Shown: piece by piece, positions 33,994-43,823 of the stretch
Layout of the letters: every line of letters begins with the position of its first letter
How positions within the stretch are numbered: position 1 is the first letter of the stretch
NCBI GenBank assembly: GCA_029531795.1
Contig: JAPEIS010000007.1
Location: 1,550,001-1,614,000 of the forward strand
DNA length: 64,000 nt
Direction of reading: 5' to 3'
Origin: Sclerotinia nivalis
Lineage: Eukaryota; Ascomycota; Leotiomycetes; Helotiales; Sclerotiniaceae
Notes under the pieces: model-generated
The model's input: only the letters and a program-made list of their open reading frames with translations
The model's database searches: none
What the model was told of the DNA's origin: nothing
Translations under genes and position numbers: made by a program

Positions 33994-34396
33994 ATTGATT
34001 GTGAGTGGCGGATGGGGAATTGAGTCGATAACGAGTAATCTGTGATTCCGGAAAGCTTATGGAATTGGGACTTGGGTGGCTATTGAGATTTTAAGGAGGG
34101 AATTCTAGTTATATTTATACGTTTTTTGGAAAGTGCTATGTGCGGTCATCTGGCGTAGACACCGAATACACCAGGCACACCAGAACTGGAAAGCTCTTGA
34201 TAAATCTCTGGTAATCTTCCTACAGTTATACTTCTTCAATTGTTGGCCAATCTCATCTGTGTTAATCACAACCCCACAACTTCTCACTCCCTGTATCATT
34301 TTCGGAAAATCACAAAGTAAACATCCAAGTTTGAACAACTTCGGTGTAATTCTGGACATCTTAAGCCATCTCCTATTCTGTCAAAACCAGAAAGCA
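33994..34396. promoter_or_regulatory. Divergent promoter region RiPP precursor / UstYa-1
   Basis: 403 bp between the head-to-head precursor gene and first UstYa gene, so shared control is likely. CGGAAA occurs on each side (CCGGAAAGC at about 34048, TTCGGAAAATCACA at about 34299), but two short matches are weak evidence for a regulator site. Confidence 0.45.
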
Positions 34397-35287
34397 ATGG
34401 GACAATGGGAGGAAGAGCCGGAGGCATTTCCATTTCTTTCTTCTTCTAGCGCCCGAAAGCAAGAGAAGAAGTATGTTACAGCTATTGGCCTACATCTCTG
34501 TATCTTTCTTCTATATTCCTTGGCTATTCTTTCATACTTAAAATATCACACCTCCAAGAGTAAAATCTCCTTATCCGAAATGAGTACGTGTGCTTCAAGA
34601 TAGTCGAATGGACCAACAGCGAACTAATCAAGCTCCAGGCTTCAATCAGGAAGAACTCTTGGTAAACCCACAGTATTTTGGACTCGCTGAATCTAGCATC
34701 TATGCTGGGGCACCCAGTACAGACTTAGATAATGCGTGGCAAGACTTGCTTTCCGGGATCAACATTCGAGTTTCGCAAGCCGAGCTTGAGAGAACAAATC
34801 AGACATCCGTCCAATTGCAGAACAGTCAAGATCGACTTGCATGGCTCGAGGCTTTTCATCAGCTTCACTGTGTAGTTCGTATTAATCCTTCCGTATAGTG
34901 CTCTACTCATGCTGACAAGTGAAACGCTCAGAAATTCGTGAGGCAAGCTATATATAGCAACCACTACTTTCCTGATGTTTCAGGAGACGAGAGAACCCAC
35001 TGGCTTCTGCATGCAGGTTCGAATATCTTTCCTCTGGATATGGAGCACTTCTAACATCTTTAGATCACTGTGTTGAGCTATTGCGACAAGCAGTTATGTG
35101 TCATGCAGACACCTCATTAATGACTTTTGAGTGGACCTCAGAGAATGAAAAGCCGATGCTGAAACTGGATGGACCGAAACATACATGTGTCAATTGGGAC
35201 GATCTTCGACTTAAAGTACAGCCACGAATAGTCAGCGATGAAGAAATGGGCAGTCTCAAGAACCCGTCGATCCGAAGGAATATGTAA
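34397..35287 (+). CDS. UstYa-like (DUF3328) oxidase 1
   Basis: UstYa proteins catalyse oxidative cyclisation of Kex2-released peptides in dikaritin pathways. Exons are 34397-34583, 34639-34874, 34932-35016 and 35064-35287, giving 243 aa. A short acidic cytosolic N-tail is followed by one TM helix (about 26-48) and a lumenal domain. Both family motifs are present: HQLHC at 136-140 and HCVELLRQAVMC at 171-182, with a late TCVNWDDL cysteine/Trp site. The first intron uses donor GTACGT and an acceptor CTCCAG after a CTAAT branch; other acceptors break frame. Introns after the TM (phase 1) and after HQLHCV (phase 0) match the other two UstYa genes here. It is divergent from the precursor gene and convergent with the tyrosinase (39-bp gap). 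Confidence 0.9.
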
Positions 35288-35325
35288 ATTCGCAGTTTGT
35301 TTATAATGCTATAAATCCGTTTGGC

Positions 35326-36485
35326 TCAGTAAATATAGCATAATATCTCTGTCTCCGTGCTCATTATTTCTGACACAGTTATTGCTCGTCCCAAGCCACC
35401 GACGTGAAGAATGTCATTGATTGATGCATCTCTGCTAGACTCAGCAGTACCTACCTTTCCGCCATAATCTCTTAGCCTTCTTCTAGGGTCGATTTGCTGC
35501 CATTCCCACCATAAACGATCAACTTGTGTATGATGAAGGAAGAAAATCGGATCTGTGCTAGTATTAATTAGCATGCGAGTCTTTGCGCATCAGTACTTGA
35601 ATTTTCTTAGGCACACGAACCATTAGGAGATGTAAAACTTCCAAACTCACCCTGCAAGAATGCAGGTATAGCACGATGGGCACCATCTTCCAATGCAAGA
35701 TTGAAACTTCTGTAGTCTGAGGAGTCGAAGGTTTCTTGGAGGGATGCTGGACTAAGTCTTGAAGTAACAAATTTGTCTTTCTCCAAACCATGTCGAAAGC
35801 CACGAGATAAACAATGTTGTTGTTCGCTATCCTCGTAATAGAAAAGGGTCATGTTTGCAAAGGGTCCATCAGCAACACATCTTCCTTCCCCTACACCGAT
35901 ATCTCCTGTGCCATCGCCCCCGAATCCGTCCTCGCCGTCCCAAACCGGCGACTTTTCGATATCGGCCCAGTCTAGCTCCCAGTCCCAGTAAGCTAGATAT
36001 CCGAGGTAGTCGCATTGTTCCCTTAAAGCTTGCTCGTAGATGTGAATAAAATAACGGTGCCAGGGCAAAAAGCCGGCTGTTTCATGAGCATAATCACCAA
36101 TTTGGATATGCGAGTAGCCAAAGTCATCATATAACGAGTGATTGGTTCCTAGTATAGATGGCTTGGAACGAAGACATTTCACTGCCTCAAGATATTCGTG
36201 TTTTTCATTCCTACTGAGGGTACGCCATTCACGACGAACAACGGGAGTGATGCATATTGACGACTTAGAATGTTGTATGAGTTGGTCGGTATAGATAAAG
36301 ACGAGCGATATCATGATGAAAGAAAGGCCGCTGTATGTGAGCAGCCATGGGTTAACGTTTTTCAAAACTGCAATTGGTTTATTTGACTTCTTCAAGGTGC
36401 TGTAAGCCGGCTCGCGGAGTTCCAGATCATGATCAGGATCGAAAGTTGGAACGGTTGAGTATTCTTCAAGAGACGCCATTGTCAT
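35326..36485 (-). CDS. Membrane-anchored tyrosinase (UstQ-like)
   Basis: Type 3 dicopper oxidase that hydroxylates tyrosine side chains. Exons 36485-35617 and 35557-35326 give 366 aa. Residues 1-46 are cytosolic and a TM helix lies at about 47-66. The CuA histidines are H126 (YSH), H134 (YAH) and H143 in GFLPWHRYFIHIYEQALR. The CuB region has GAHRAIPAFLQG and, across the intron, TDPIFFLHHTQVDRLWWEWQ with His298-His299. Donor GTGTGC after GGT TC gives PNGS-TDP in frame. It lacks the C-terminal shielding domain of classical tyrosinases and is short, as is usual for RiPP-cluster tyrosinases. The type II anchor would place it in the secretory lumen with the UstYa proteins. The core peptides carry two Tyr each, a fitting substrate; this is inference. 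Confidence 0.9.
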
Positions 36486-36873
36486 TTTTATTCTTTGGAG
36501 CAAAAGGTAGACAATGAATATCTTTTGTCTCCTTAAGGAGTTCTGTGTTCAGTGGAGGTCCACAAGAACTAACATGCTATCATACAGACGAACCTCGCAG
36601 ACATGGTGTCTCTTTAGTGGTTTTACCCCGCCACTCCACGAGCTGACTAGTAGGGATTTGGATCCATTAGATGACTGATATCTACCTTGAATTAAAGCCA
36701 CAGAGACAAGTATGACAAGTTGCCGAACGTCTTCCCTCTACATCTTGTATTCTCTTAGGAGTCCACCGCTTTTTAGTGTATGTGTTGAACATTCAATTTG
36801 CACATTCGGAAATCTAAAGCCGACTTCCCTCGAGCTCATAATACAGTCTTCGGCCACTTATCACCTATCAGTG
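36486..36873. promoter_or_regulatory. Divergent promoter region tyrosinase / UstYa-2
   Basis: 388 bp between head-to-head cluster genes, carrying both promoters. No element is assigned. An upstream in-frame extension of UstYa-2 to 36712 lacks an ATG supported by family length, so I treat it as leader. Confidence 0.4.
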
Positions 36874-37852
36874 ATGCAGCAAAATATGGAAGATCAGCCA
36901 ATGCTTTCTAGCTACGAAGAAGACAGTGTGAAATTGACCGAATGCGAGTATAGGCAGCGAAACTCAAAGCCATGGAACTGGGTGCTATATGCGCTTCTAG
37001 TTCTCTCGGTTCTGGGCAATATTCTCCTCTTGACATCGCATATTCAGAAGGTCGCAATTGATAACCAGGCTTCCACTTCTGTACTTACAAAATATGGTAT
37101 GTGCACATGAGCCTTCAAAGCCTTTTTATCTAATATTGTTTCCTCTAGCTGGTCTGGCACGAGACACCGTGTTAGCCATCAACTCATCATCACCTTATGG
37201 GCTTGGAAGCAGAAGCGAGATTGAGCGATCTATATTATGGGAAAGTCTCGATACAAGCACAGGTGAAATCAGCCTCGACACCAAGTGGGCAAAGGCACAA
37301 GGCCTTCCGGACTCCCAAGAATTTTTTTGGAATAAAAATCGCAGTATCTATCTTATCAACGCTTATCATAGTGTTCACTGTCTCGTGAGTACTGCCCTCG
37401 ATGGATACTTTGATAACGAAATATTAATTTACAAGTAGCGGAAAGTCCGCCGATGGGTGACTATCAGCTATCACAATGGAACTCAGCTAGATAGCTATCC
37501 TCATCTCATCCATTGCATGGATCTTTTACTGCAAAATACTATATGCGAAGCCGACGACACACCGATGTACACATCTGCAACACAGAATGTCACAACCGGC
37601 ATGGGCCAACAACGCATGTGCCGCAGCTGGGATAAGCTTAGCAATTGGGCAAGTAAGCAAACAGCTTGCTTCAGTTACATCAACGAAACTCAGGGAGTGG
37701 ATGCTGTTATTCAGCGTTTTAGGTATTGCCCACAAGAAAGCGGTCTGCTGGAACCCATGAGACAGTCCTTCGGATATAAGGAAGACTGGTTTGAGGAGCG
37801 AGTATCAGAGATTGAAAGTATGCCACACTACTGGGAAAACTTTGAAGGATGA
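36874..37852 (+). CDS. UstYa-like (DUF3328) oxidase 2
   Basis: Exons 36874-37096, 37149-37384 and 37439-37852 give 290 aa. The N-tail (about 1-28) is acidic, and a TM helix lies at about 29-50 (NWVLYALLVLSVLGNILLL). The first family motif is YHSVHCL, with HSVHC at 148-152 instead of the more usual HQLHC. The second is HCMDLLLQNTIC at 178-189. Asn-X-Ser/Thr sites on the lumenal side (NSSS, NKNRS, NGT, NVT, NET) are consistent with secretory-pathway location. It carries an extra C-terminal segment of about 60 residues with two more cysteines (RYCPQES region). Intron positions and phases match UstYa-1 and UstYa-3. The start is the first ATG directly before the acidic tail; an ATG-independent upstream frame exists. 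Confidence 0.88.
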
Positions 37853-37982
37853 TATGAATGAAAACACCAAACTATTGGCGCAAAAATTTTCTTCAGTCGT
37901 ATGGAATCAAATTAGAAGTAACGCAGTTTCTCTCTCGTAGTTTCTACCTACTCGCTAAAGTCCCTTTATGTCGCTAGGTATG
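37853..37982. other. 3' flank of UstYa-2
   Basis: Short stretch between the UstYa-2 stop and the TIR element. No feature seen. Confidence 0.3.
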
Positions 37983-38694
37983 TGTTCCAGGCCATTGCGC
38001 AAATTTGACATTCCGAAATCAACATAGCTCATTCCGAAATATACTAGGTCGCGATATGAGCTAATTGATACCGAAATTGGAAAAAATGAGGGCATTTGCA
38101 AATAAACTAAGTTTATACAAAAATAATATATTCAATATCCTAGTTCATTGGTTAATAAACTAACAAACAGATAAAAAAGAACTACAATCTTATCGTTATC
38201 TTTATTTCAACCTCATCATCGCCATTTTCAACCTCATTATCACCATTTTCAGCCTCATCGTCGCCCCTACTCTTGTTTTCAACCCCATCGTTATCTTTAT
38301 TCCTATTTTCAATCTCATTATCGCTTCTTTCTTTATTTCATTTAATTAATATAAATAGAATTTATAATTGAAATTATTATATGAAATAATATTGAAGCTT
38401 TTTCTTATAAATCTTGAATCCTTATAAGCTTTAAATCCTTATAGACTTTAACTTTTTGTAAATCTTAATTTATTTGTTGAATTGATATAATAGGATACGA
38501 AAAATATTTGTGAATGAACTAGCTCATTTGTGAATAATCTCAATTTTACTATATACAGATGCATTTAATACCCTAGCTCATTCCAAAATTAAGCTCATTG
38601 ATGAATAAGCTAGGGCATTGATCTATGAGCTAGCTTATTTCGGAATCAACATAGTTGATTTCGGAATGAGAATATTGCGCAATGGCCCGGAACA
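37983..38694. mobile_element. Non-autonomous TIR element between UstYa-2 and UstYa-3
   Basis: The left end TGTTCCAGGCCATTGCGCAA is mirrored at the right end as TTGCGCAATGGCCCGGAACA (reverse complement with one mismatch). The inverted similarity continues inward for about 60 bp through CATTCCGAAATCAACATAG / ATTTCGGAATGAG motifs. The 712-bp interior has no coding capacity, AT-rich subterminal repeats (AGCTCATT, CTAGCTCATTC) and an internal tandem array (listed next). No target duplication is clear. I take it as a MITE-like deletion derivative of a DNA transposon. Confidence 0.75.
38190..38340 (+). repeat. Degenerate tandem array of about 18-20 bp units inside the TIR element
   Basis: About seven imperfect copies of a TTTTCAACCTCATYATCGCC-like unit, with interspersed ATCGTTATCTTTATT spacers. 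Non-coding. Confidence 0.7.
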
Positions 38695-39303
38695 TGTTAC
38701 CGTAATCACACCTTCGCGCTTCGCGTCGTTCCGTTGTAGATTGGTATTATTATCGAATTTCTGTACTTGGCCGCATGCCGGTGGTGATACATCGTATTTG
38801 GAAGCTTAAGTTAACGTTCCTGAACCCAGGATCGCATATTCATTGGAACGCAGGAGGAGGATTTGCATCAAATGACGCATTTATCCCTGGCTTGGAGCAA
38901 TTTGCTACCGAAATGCGTGCTTACGGCCCCCTTCCATCCTTTTTTACCCGCGAATTATCTCCAGAGTCCACCACCATTTCAGAATCATCCAAAAGCCGAG
39001 TTCTTCAGCCAATCAGAAATAACTCACACCCGAGCTCCGATTAAATGAATTATCTTCAGGACTTGCACCCAGCCTCACGTTTGCAGGAACCAGGGTATGG
39101 GTTATCTATGGTGGTGTGGTAATATGAGGTATACATGATGATCATGACCCATGTTATTTGGCCTTTGATGCCTGACTCTTTTTTTCGGGGACTTTGAGAC
39201 TCCCACTCCTTTTTGCAAATTCTTACTCCTTCTTTTCCCTCACTTCATCAAAATTGAGAAAGGGTGTGGTTCAGTGAATCATATTTCTTTCTCACATTCG
39301 ACT
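38695..39303. other. Intergenic upstream of UstYa-3
   Basis: 600 bp of promoter/5' region. Short open frames at 38775-39048 show no family resemblance. Pyrimidine-rich stretch at 39178-39245. No other support. Confidence 0.35.
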
Positions 39304-40046
39304 ATGTCTAGCATGGGCCATCGATATGACTTGGTAGATGGTGGGCGTGCGGGGAAGGCTAGGGGAGCTGGAGACCTTGGCAGAACTATGGCATATCATC
39401 TTCTGCTGATGTGCATAATATCAGCGGCATTTTTTGCAGGGAGGTATTCCACCACCAAGACACTTGATCTTGTGTCTGCACATGAGCTTCAGCGTTAGTG
39501 TCGATTCTAGTGTTATGGATTCATATGGCTAACCATCCAAAGTCGATACTGTACTCGACACTTTTAAATACAACAAGACCTTTGGAGAGCCCCCCTCTAA
39601 GACTTCCGATGAAGCATGGGAAAGTCTATTTCCCGTTCATGGTGGATTTTTCAAACATCCTCAATTAGCACCTGAGCGATCTGCCTTCTCTGTTTTCCAT
39701 CAACTTCATTGCTTGGTAAATTATGCACGTTCTTTGTGAAGCTTCAGAGCTGACCGTTCAACAGAATTCTCTTCGGATTGGGTTTTGGTCTGTGTATAAC
39801 GGCCGACACAAACGTTCGACTATGGGGCCAGAGCATGAACATGGAAGCGGCGATATGGTGGACCTTTCCCATATGCGCCACTGTATTGATCTTTTGCGTC
39901 AAAGTCTCATGTGCCAACCAGATTTAACAATCGAGAGAAAGAACGAAGAGCTTGGAGGGGTGACTGGATTCGGTACCGAACATCAATGTAAGAACTGGGA
40001 GCAGCTCCAACTCTGGACATCGCAATGGGAGAAATTCAACAATTAA
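39304..40046 (+). CDS. UstYa-like (DUF3328) oxidase 3
   Basis: Exons 39304-39493, 39543-39715 and 39765-40046 give 214 aa from MSSMGHRYDLV; an upstream in-frame ATG at 39274 would add ten residues. A Gly/Arg-rich N-tail is followed by a TM helix at about 29-48, then SDEAWESLFP, HQLHC at 116-120 and HCIDLLRQSLMC at 160-171, and a closing CKNWEQLQLW. First intron phase 1 after the TM; second intron phase 0 directly after HQLHCL, as in the other two copies. Shortest and most compact of the three UstYa genes. Separated from UstYa-2 by the TIR element. Confidence 0.9.
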
Positions 40047-40379
40047 AGCTTAGAATGCAAAGAACTCAAACGCTTAGATCTCAATATTCATCACTTCTGC
40101 TTCACATGTATGATTCCGGAGGCCTAAAAACAAACACCTTTTGACAATATTAGCGTGAATTGCCATTCCAGTGATCATATGCCTTTAAATGAAAGAATAG
40201 AACAGTGAAAGCCATGTCCTTAAAATGAAGTGCCTGGATTTGCTCCCACAATAAACTTCAAGATCTTAAGTCAGCGGAAAAGACCTCGGCCAAAATCACT
40301 TGCCAAACACAAACATACCACTAAATTTTCTAAACACCACAACGAGGTCCAGCCTGACTTAGAACCAAAGCACAACACA
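40047..40379. promoter_or_regulatory. Intergenic UstYa-3 / O-methyltransferase
   Basis: 333 bp between same-strand genes, containing the terminator of one and promoter of the next. An A/C-rich leader (about 40290-40379) precedes the ATG, whose context CACAATGA is good. Confidence 0.35.
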
Positions 40380-41899
40380 ATGAGCAAGCAAAACAGTAGC
40401 CGCATGGCTCAACTAGCTGCAAATATCTCGAAGAACACAGAAATATTGGACCACTATTTACAAGTCCATAACATTCCACCTCTATCTTTTGATAAAGGAG
40501 CACCCATCGATCTCAAATTCCCAGCAGAGATTCTTCAGGCACAGGACGCCATATTCGAGTCAAGTGTAGAGCTTCAAGCGCTTGTCAAAGGCCCAATTGC
40601 GAATATTCGTAATCAAACAATGCCTGTAAGTCCAGAACTTTTGAGGTCCAACACAGTGAAAAATCTTAAGCTGATATTCTTCATCTCTATCTTCAGCATT
40701 GTAATTTAATTCCTTTACAGGCTATTATTCGCTTTGGCATTGCTACGAGTTTTCCTATCGAAGCCAAGGCCTCGTACAAGCAAATATCGGAAGTCTGTGG
40801 TTTGAATGAAGTAGAACTTCGACGACTCTTGAGACATGCTATGACCAACTATATCTTTCACGAAACTGACGAAGGGCTGGTAGTTCATACAGCGTCTTCA
40901 AGGGTGCTGGCCGAGAAACCAGCTTTCAGGGATTTTATTGGAATGGTGTGCGATGAAATGTGGCCCGCTGCATCTCGTGTAAGTGTCAAATACCTGCGAG
41001 TGTTCCTACCTGGCTGCTAACACAACTTGTTCGAAGACTGTTGATGCGATGGTTAAATGGCCTGGCTCCCAGGAACCCACACATACGGTATTCTCAATTA
41101 TTTACGAGTAGAGAGGACTTTACTCACATGTTCCAGGGCTTTGCGATCGCCAACAACATCGAGAATACTTTGTTCTCCGAACTAGGCAAACATCCTTCTC
41201 GCGCAAAGAGGTTCGGTAGTGCTATGGTTATGGTGAATAGTGAGGTCGGGTTTGAGGCATCTCACATACTTCATGCATTCCCATGGTGGGATTCGATCGA
41301 AACATTCGTCGATGTTGGCGGTTCTCTTGGAGAAATAAGTATTACTCTGGCAAACCATTTTCCGAAACTTCATTGTACCAGTCAGGATCTTCCGGTAGTC
41401 GTAGCTCATGCACGTTTGTCTGTGCCCCAAGATATATCTGACCGAGTGACTTTCATGGCCCACGACTTTTTTACTCGGCAGCCTGTTGTTGGAGCCGATG
41501 TCTATTTATTCCGCTGTGTTTTACATAACCACTCTGACAAATACTGTGTCGAAATTCTCCGGTGCTTAGTTCCAGCTTTAAAACCTGGCGCTCGAATTAT
41601 CATTGCAGAATCCGTTGTACCACTGCCCGGTCAGGTTTCAAAATATAAAGAGTGGTTGATCCGGTATGCGTAAAGCTTTGTTGTTGAACGATAATTTTTA
41701 TCGCTAACATCAGTCCTCACTCAGATCCATGGACCTTGCGATGTCCGAGTTGCTCAATGCGAAAGAGAGAGATCTTGATGAGTGGAAGATGCTATTTAAG
41801 AATGCCAATGAGAACTTCCATTTCGTAGGAATTGAACAGCCGAAAAACTCAAATCTATGCTTTATCGAGGCGACATGGAACGTAGCTATGCTTGAGTAG
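40380..41899 (+). CDS. SAM-dependent O-methyltransferase (plant/fungal OMT family)
   Basis: Transfers a methyl group from S-adenosylmethionine to a hydroxyl. Exons 40380-40625, 40721-40978, 41037-41087, 41137-41663 and 41725-41899 give 418 aa, typical for fungal OMTs. The N-terminal half has the winged-helix dimerisation fold (LRRLLRHAMTNYIFHE, ASRVLAEKPAFRDFIG). The SAM loop VDVGGSLGEIS lies at about 242-252; GADVYLFRCVLHNHSDKYCVEIL holds the catalytic-His region and LKPGARIIIAESVVP the usual following strand. Exon 3 is a 51-nt micro-exon (TVDAMVKWPGSQEPTHT). Within the cluster it could methylate a (di)phenol made by the tyrosinase, or a carboxyl; substrate cannot be read from sequence. Right-most gene I assign to the block. 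Confidence 0.9.
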
Positions 41900-43823
41900 T
41901 TGGAGCTTGTTGCTTAATTTGTGAGGAATGACAGGCTCTAAGAAATCAGCAACTTGCGAGAGGCTAGAAAATCGTGGCAGCGAACTGAGAACAGGATTAA
42001 TAATCCTAAATGTTACATTTCAACCAACTTTCTAGCTATTGTGGTTTTAGATTAAGTTGGATTGGTTTGAACTCATTGAAAGTATCACGGGTTTGGTTCT
42101 TTAACAGACAAAAAAATGGATAAATTCGAGTATGGCTCATGGTGAATTCTGATATTCTAAATTACAAGAATACGAAGTGAGTATTGTTATGCCTCTCCGT
42201 GGTAGAACAGCGGCTTTAGTATAGTCAAAACATTTTCATTGTCACTGAGTCTTCCTATACAGATTATGCCCTGCCCATGGTGAAATAAAATTCTGAGGAC
42301 TGGTACTTGAGGTGTCGCTCAAGTATCCTGGACTTTCCAATCGCAAAACAATCAACGAACCATTCACTTTGCGCTACAAGGGATGAAGTCCTGTCCCGTC
42401 CCGTCCCATTCACTTCGCAAGTTTCGTGATCATCTAACACCATATAAGCACAACCTGATCTAGATCTAACACCTTTGCCATCGTTTTAATGATTTAAGAT
42501 AGAATATAACTAAGCCCATCATCTTCCACGATCCTAAATATCCATCTAACAGCATCAAATTCTTTTTTTTTGAAAACTGTTGGCCAGCTAAATTATGAAA
42601 AAGTTCTGTCACGACGTACATACAGCCGGCCTGGGGTTTATTTGTACATTCAACCAGGAGCTACCTCGACCGGATATACCCGCTCAGTTGGTGGCCGCCG
42701 CTTCTTGCTTCATCTGATGATCACATTACTGAAGATTGCAAGCAGAAATAGAAACACTCCATCTCTTTTCCAAAACAACTAAGCATGTCTCATTTAGGAA
42801 GATCCGAGCGAGCGGGGAAGAGCCCTATTCCAGTTTCCATTCTCACTTTCAACTTCAGAAACCCGGCCAGCTCATACGCATAAAAGAGCAAGAGTGCAAC
42901 CACAGTGAAGTGGGGAGTTGTGTAGATGTCCAGTAAACATGAGCCCGGAAGATCCATCATGACATTCACTTGGTCCTATACTACAAGTTTGGATTCACGA
43001 ATGTGGTCGAACTTATTGATTACCGTATGACCTTCCCACTATCTGAGGGAAGACGTTCTGGAGAATGCCTGGAATCCGAGATGGTGGAATAGCGATTATT
43101 TCAAGACCACATTAGATTGAAGACTTTGTTCTTACATGACATACATGGCAATTCATCGAGACTCTAAGGACTACCCATATAATAATATATTACTTTATAG
43201 AGAACCTAGTTATATTAGATATTTAATTCATAACACCGGAGTGAAACGAGCATACCTAATCTGATACTACTATTATTCGTCTAAACCTTCGAAACTCTGC
43301 TCCACTTTCGTACTTTCCATCAAACATTCATTAAATACGCGTCTAATGATGATATAATTTCGATACAATCTAATTAGACAACATCTTCTCTAGCAGACAA
43401 CAGATAACAGACATGACTTTGATCAGCAGTTAGTCGTTCAATTCCCCAGACAACTATCTCTCGTGTTTCAGGCATCTTTCAATGTTGAATGAGTTCTCGT
43501 CCTACATATACTATATCCACTTCACTAATATTTAGCTGTGCAGGAAATATTTCATTTTGTGGTATCTTCCTAGATACCTAAGTAAAGCAACCATAGTAAT
43601 AATACATAAATAATTACACGTCAAGAAATTTTCACCAAAAACCCTCTCGTTGACGCCATGTTTGCCCTGAAGTGCAAAAGGATATTTTTGCCGATGCCGA
43701 AATACCAGAATTCATGGATATCCCCTTCCAAACGCCATTCATAGCTAGGTATCCTTGCTCACCAGTCCAAATATCTTAATTGCACACTTTTATACCCCAC
43801 GTAAATAGCATACAGGCCACCCC
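41900..43823. other. Intergenic right boundary of the accessory block
   Basis: 1.9 kb, no supported gene. Includes a short CCGTC repeat at about 42395-42407 and AT-rich DNA at about 43180-43620 next to the 3' end of the histone acetyltransferase gene. Small open frames at 42570-42936 overlap each other and have no family resemblance. Confidence 0.45.

Noticed and set aside
42570..42936. Two overlapping short plus-strand frames beyond the methyltransferase
   Set aside because: No family resemblance, no splice-supported extension; treated as non-coding boundary DNA.
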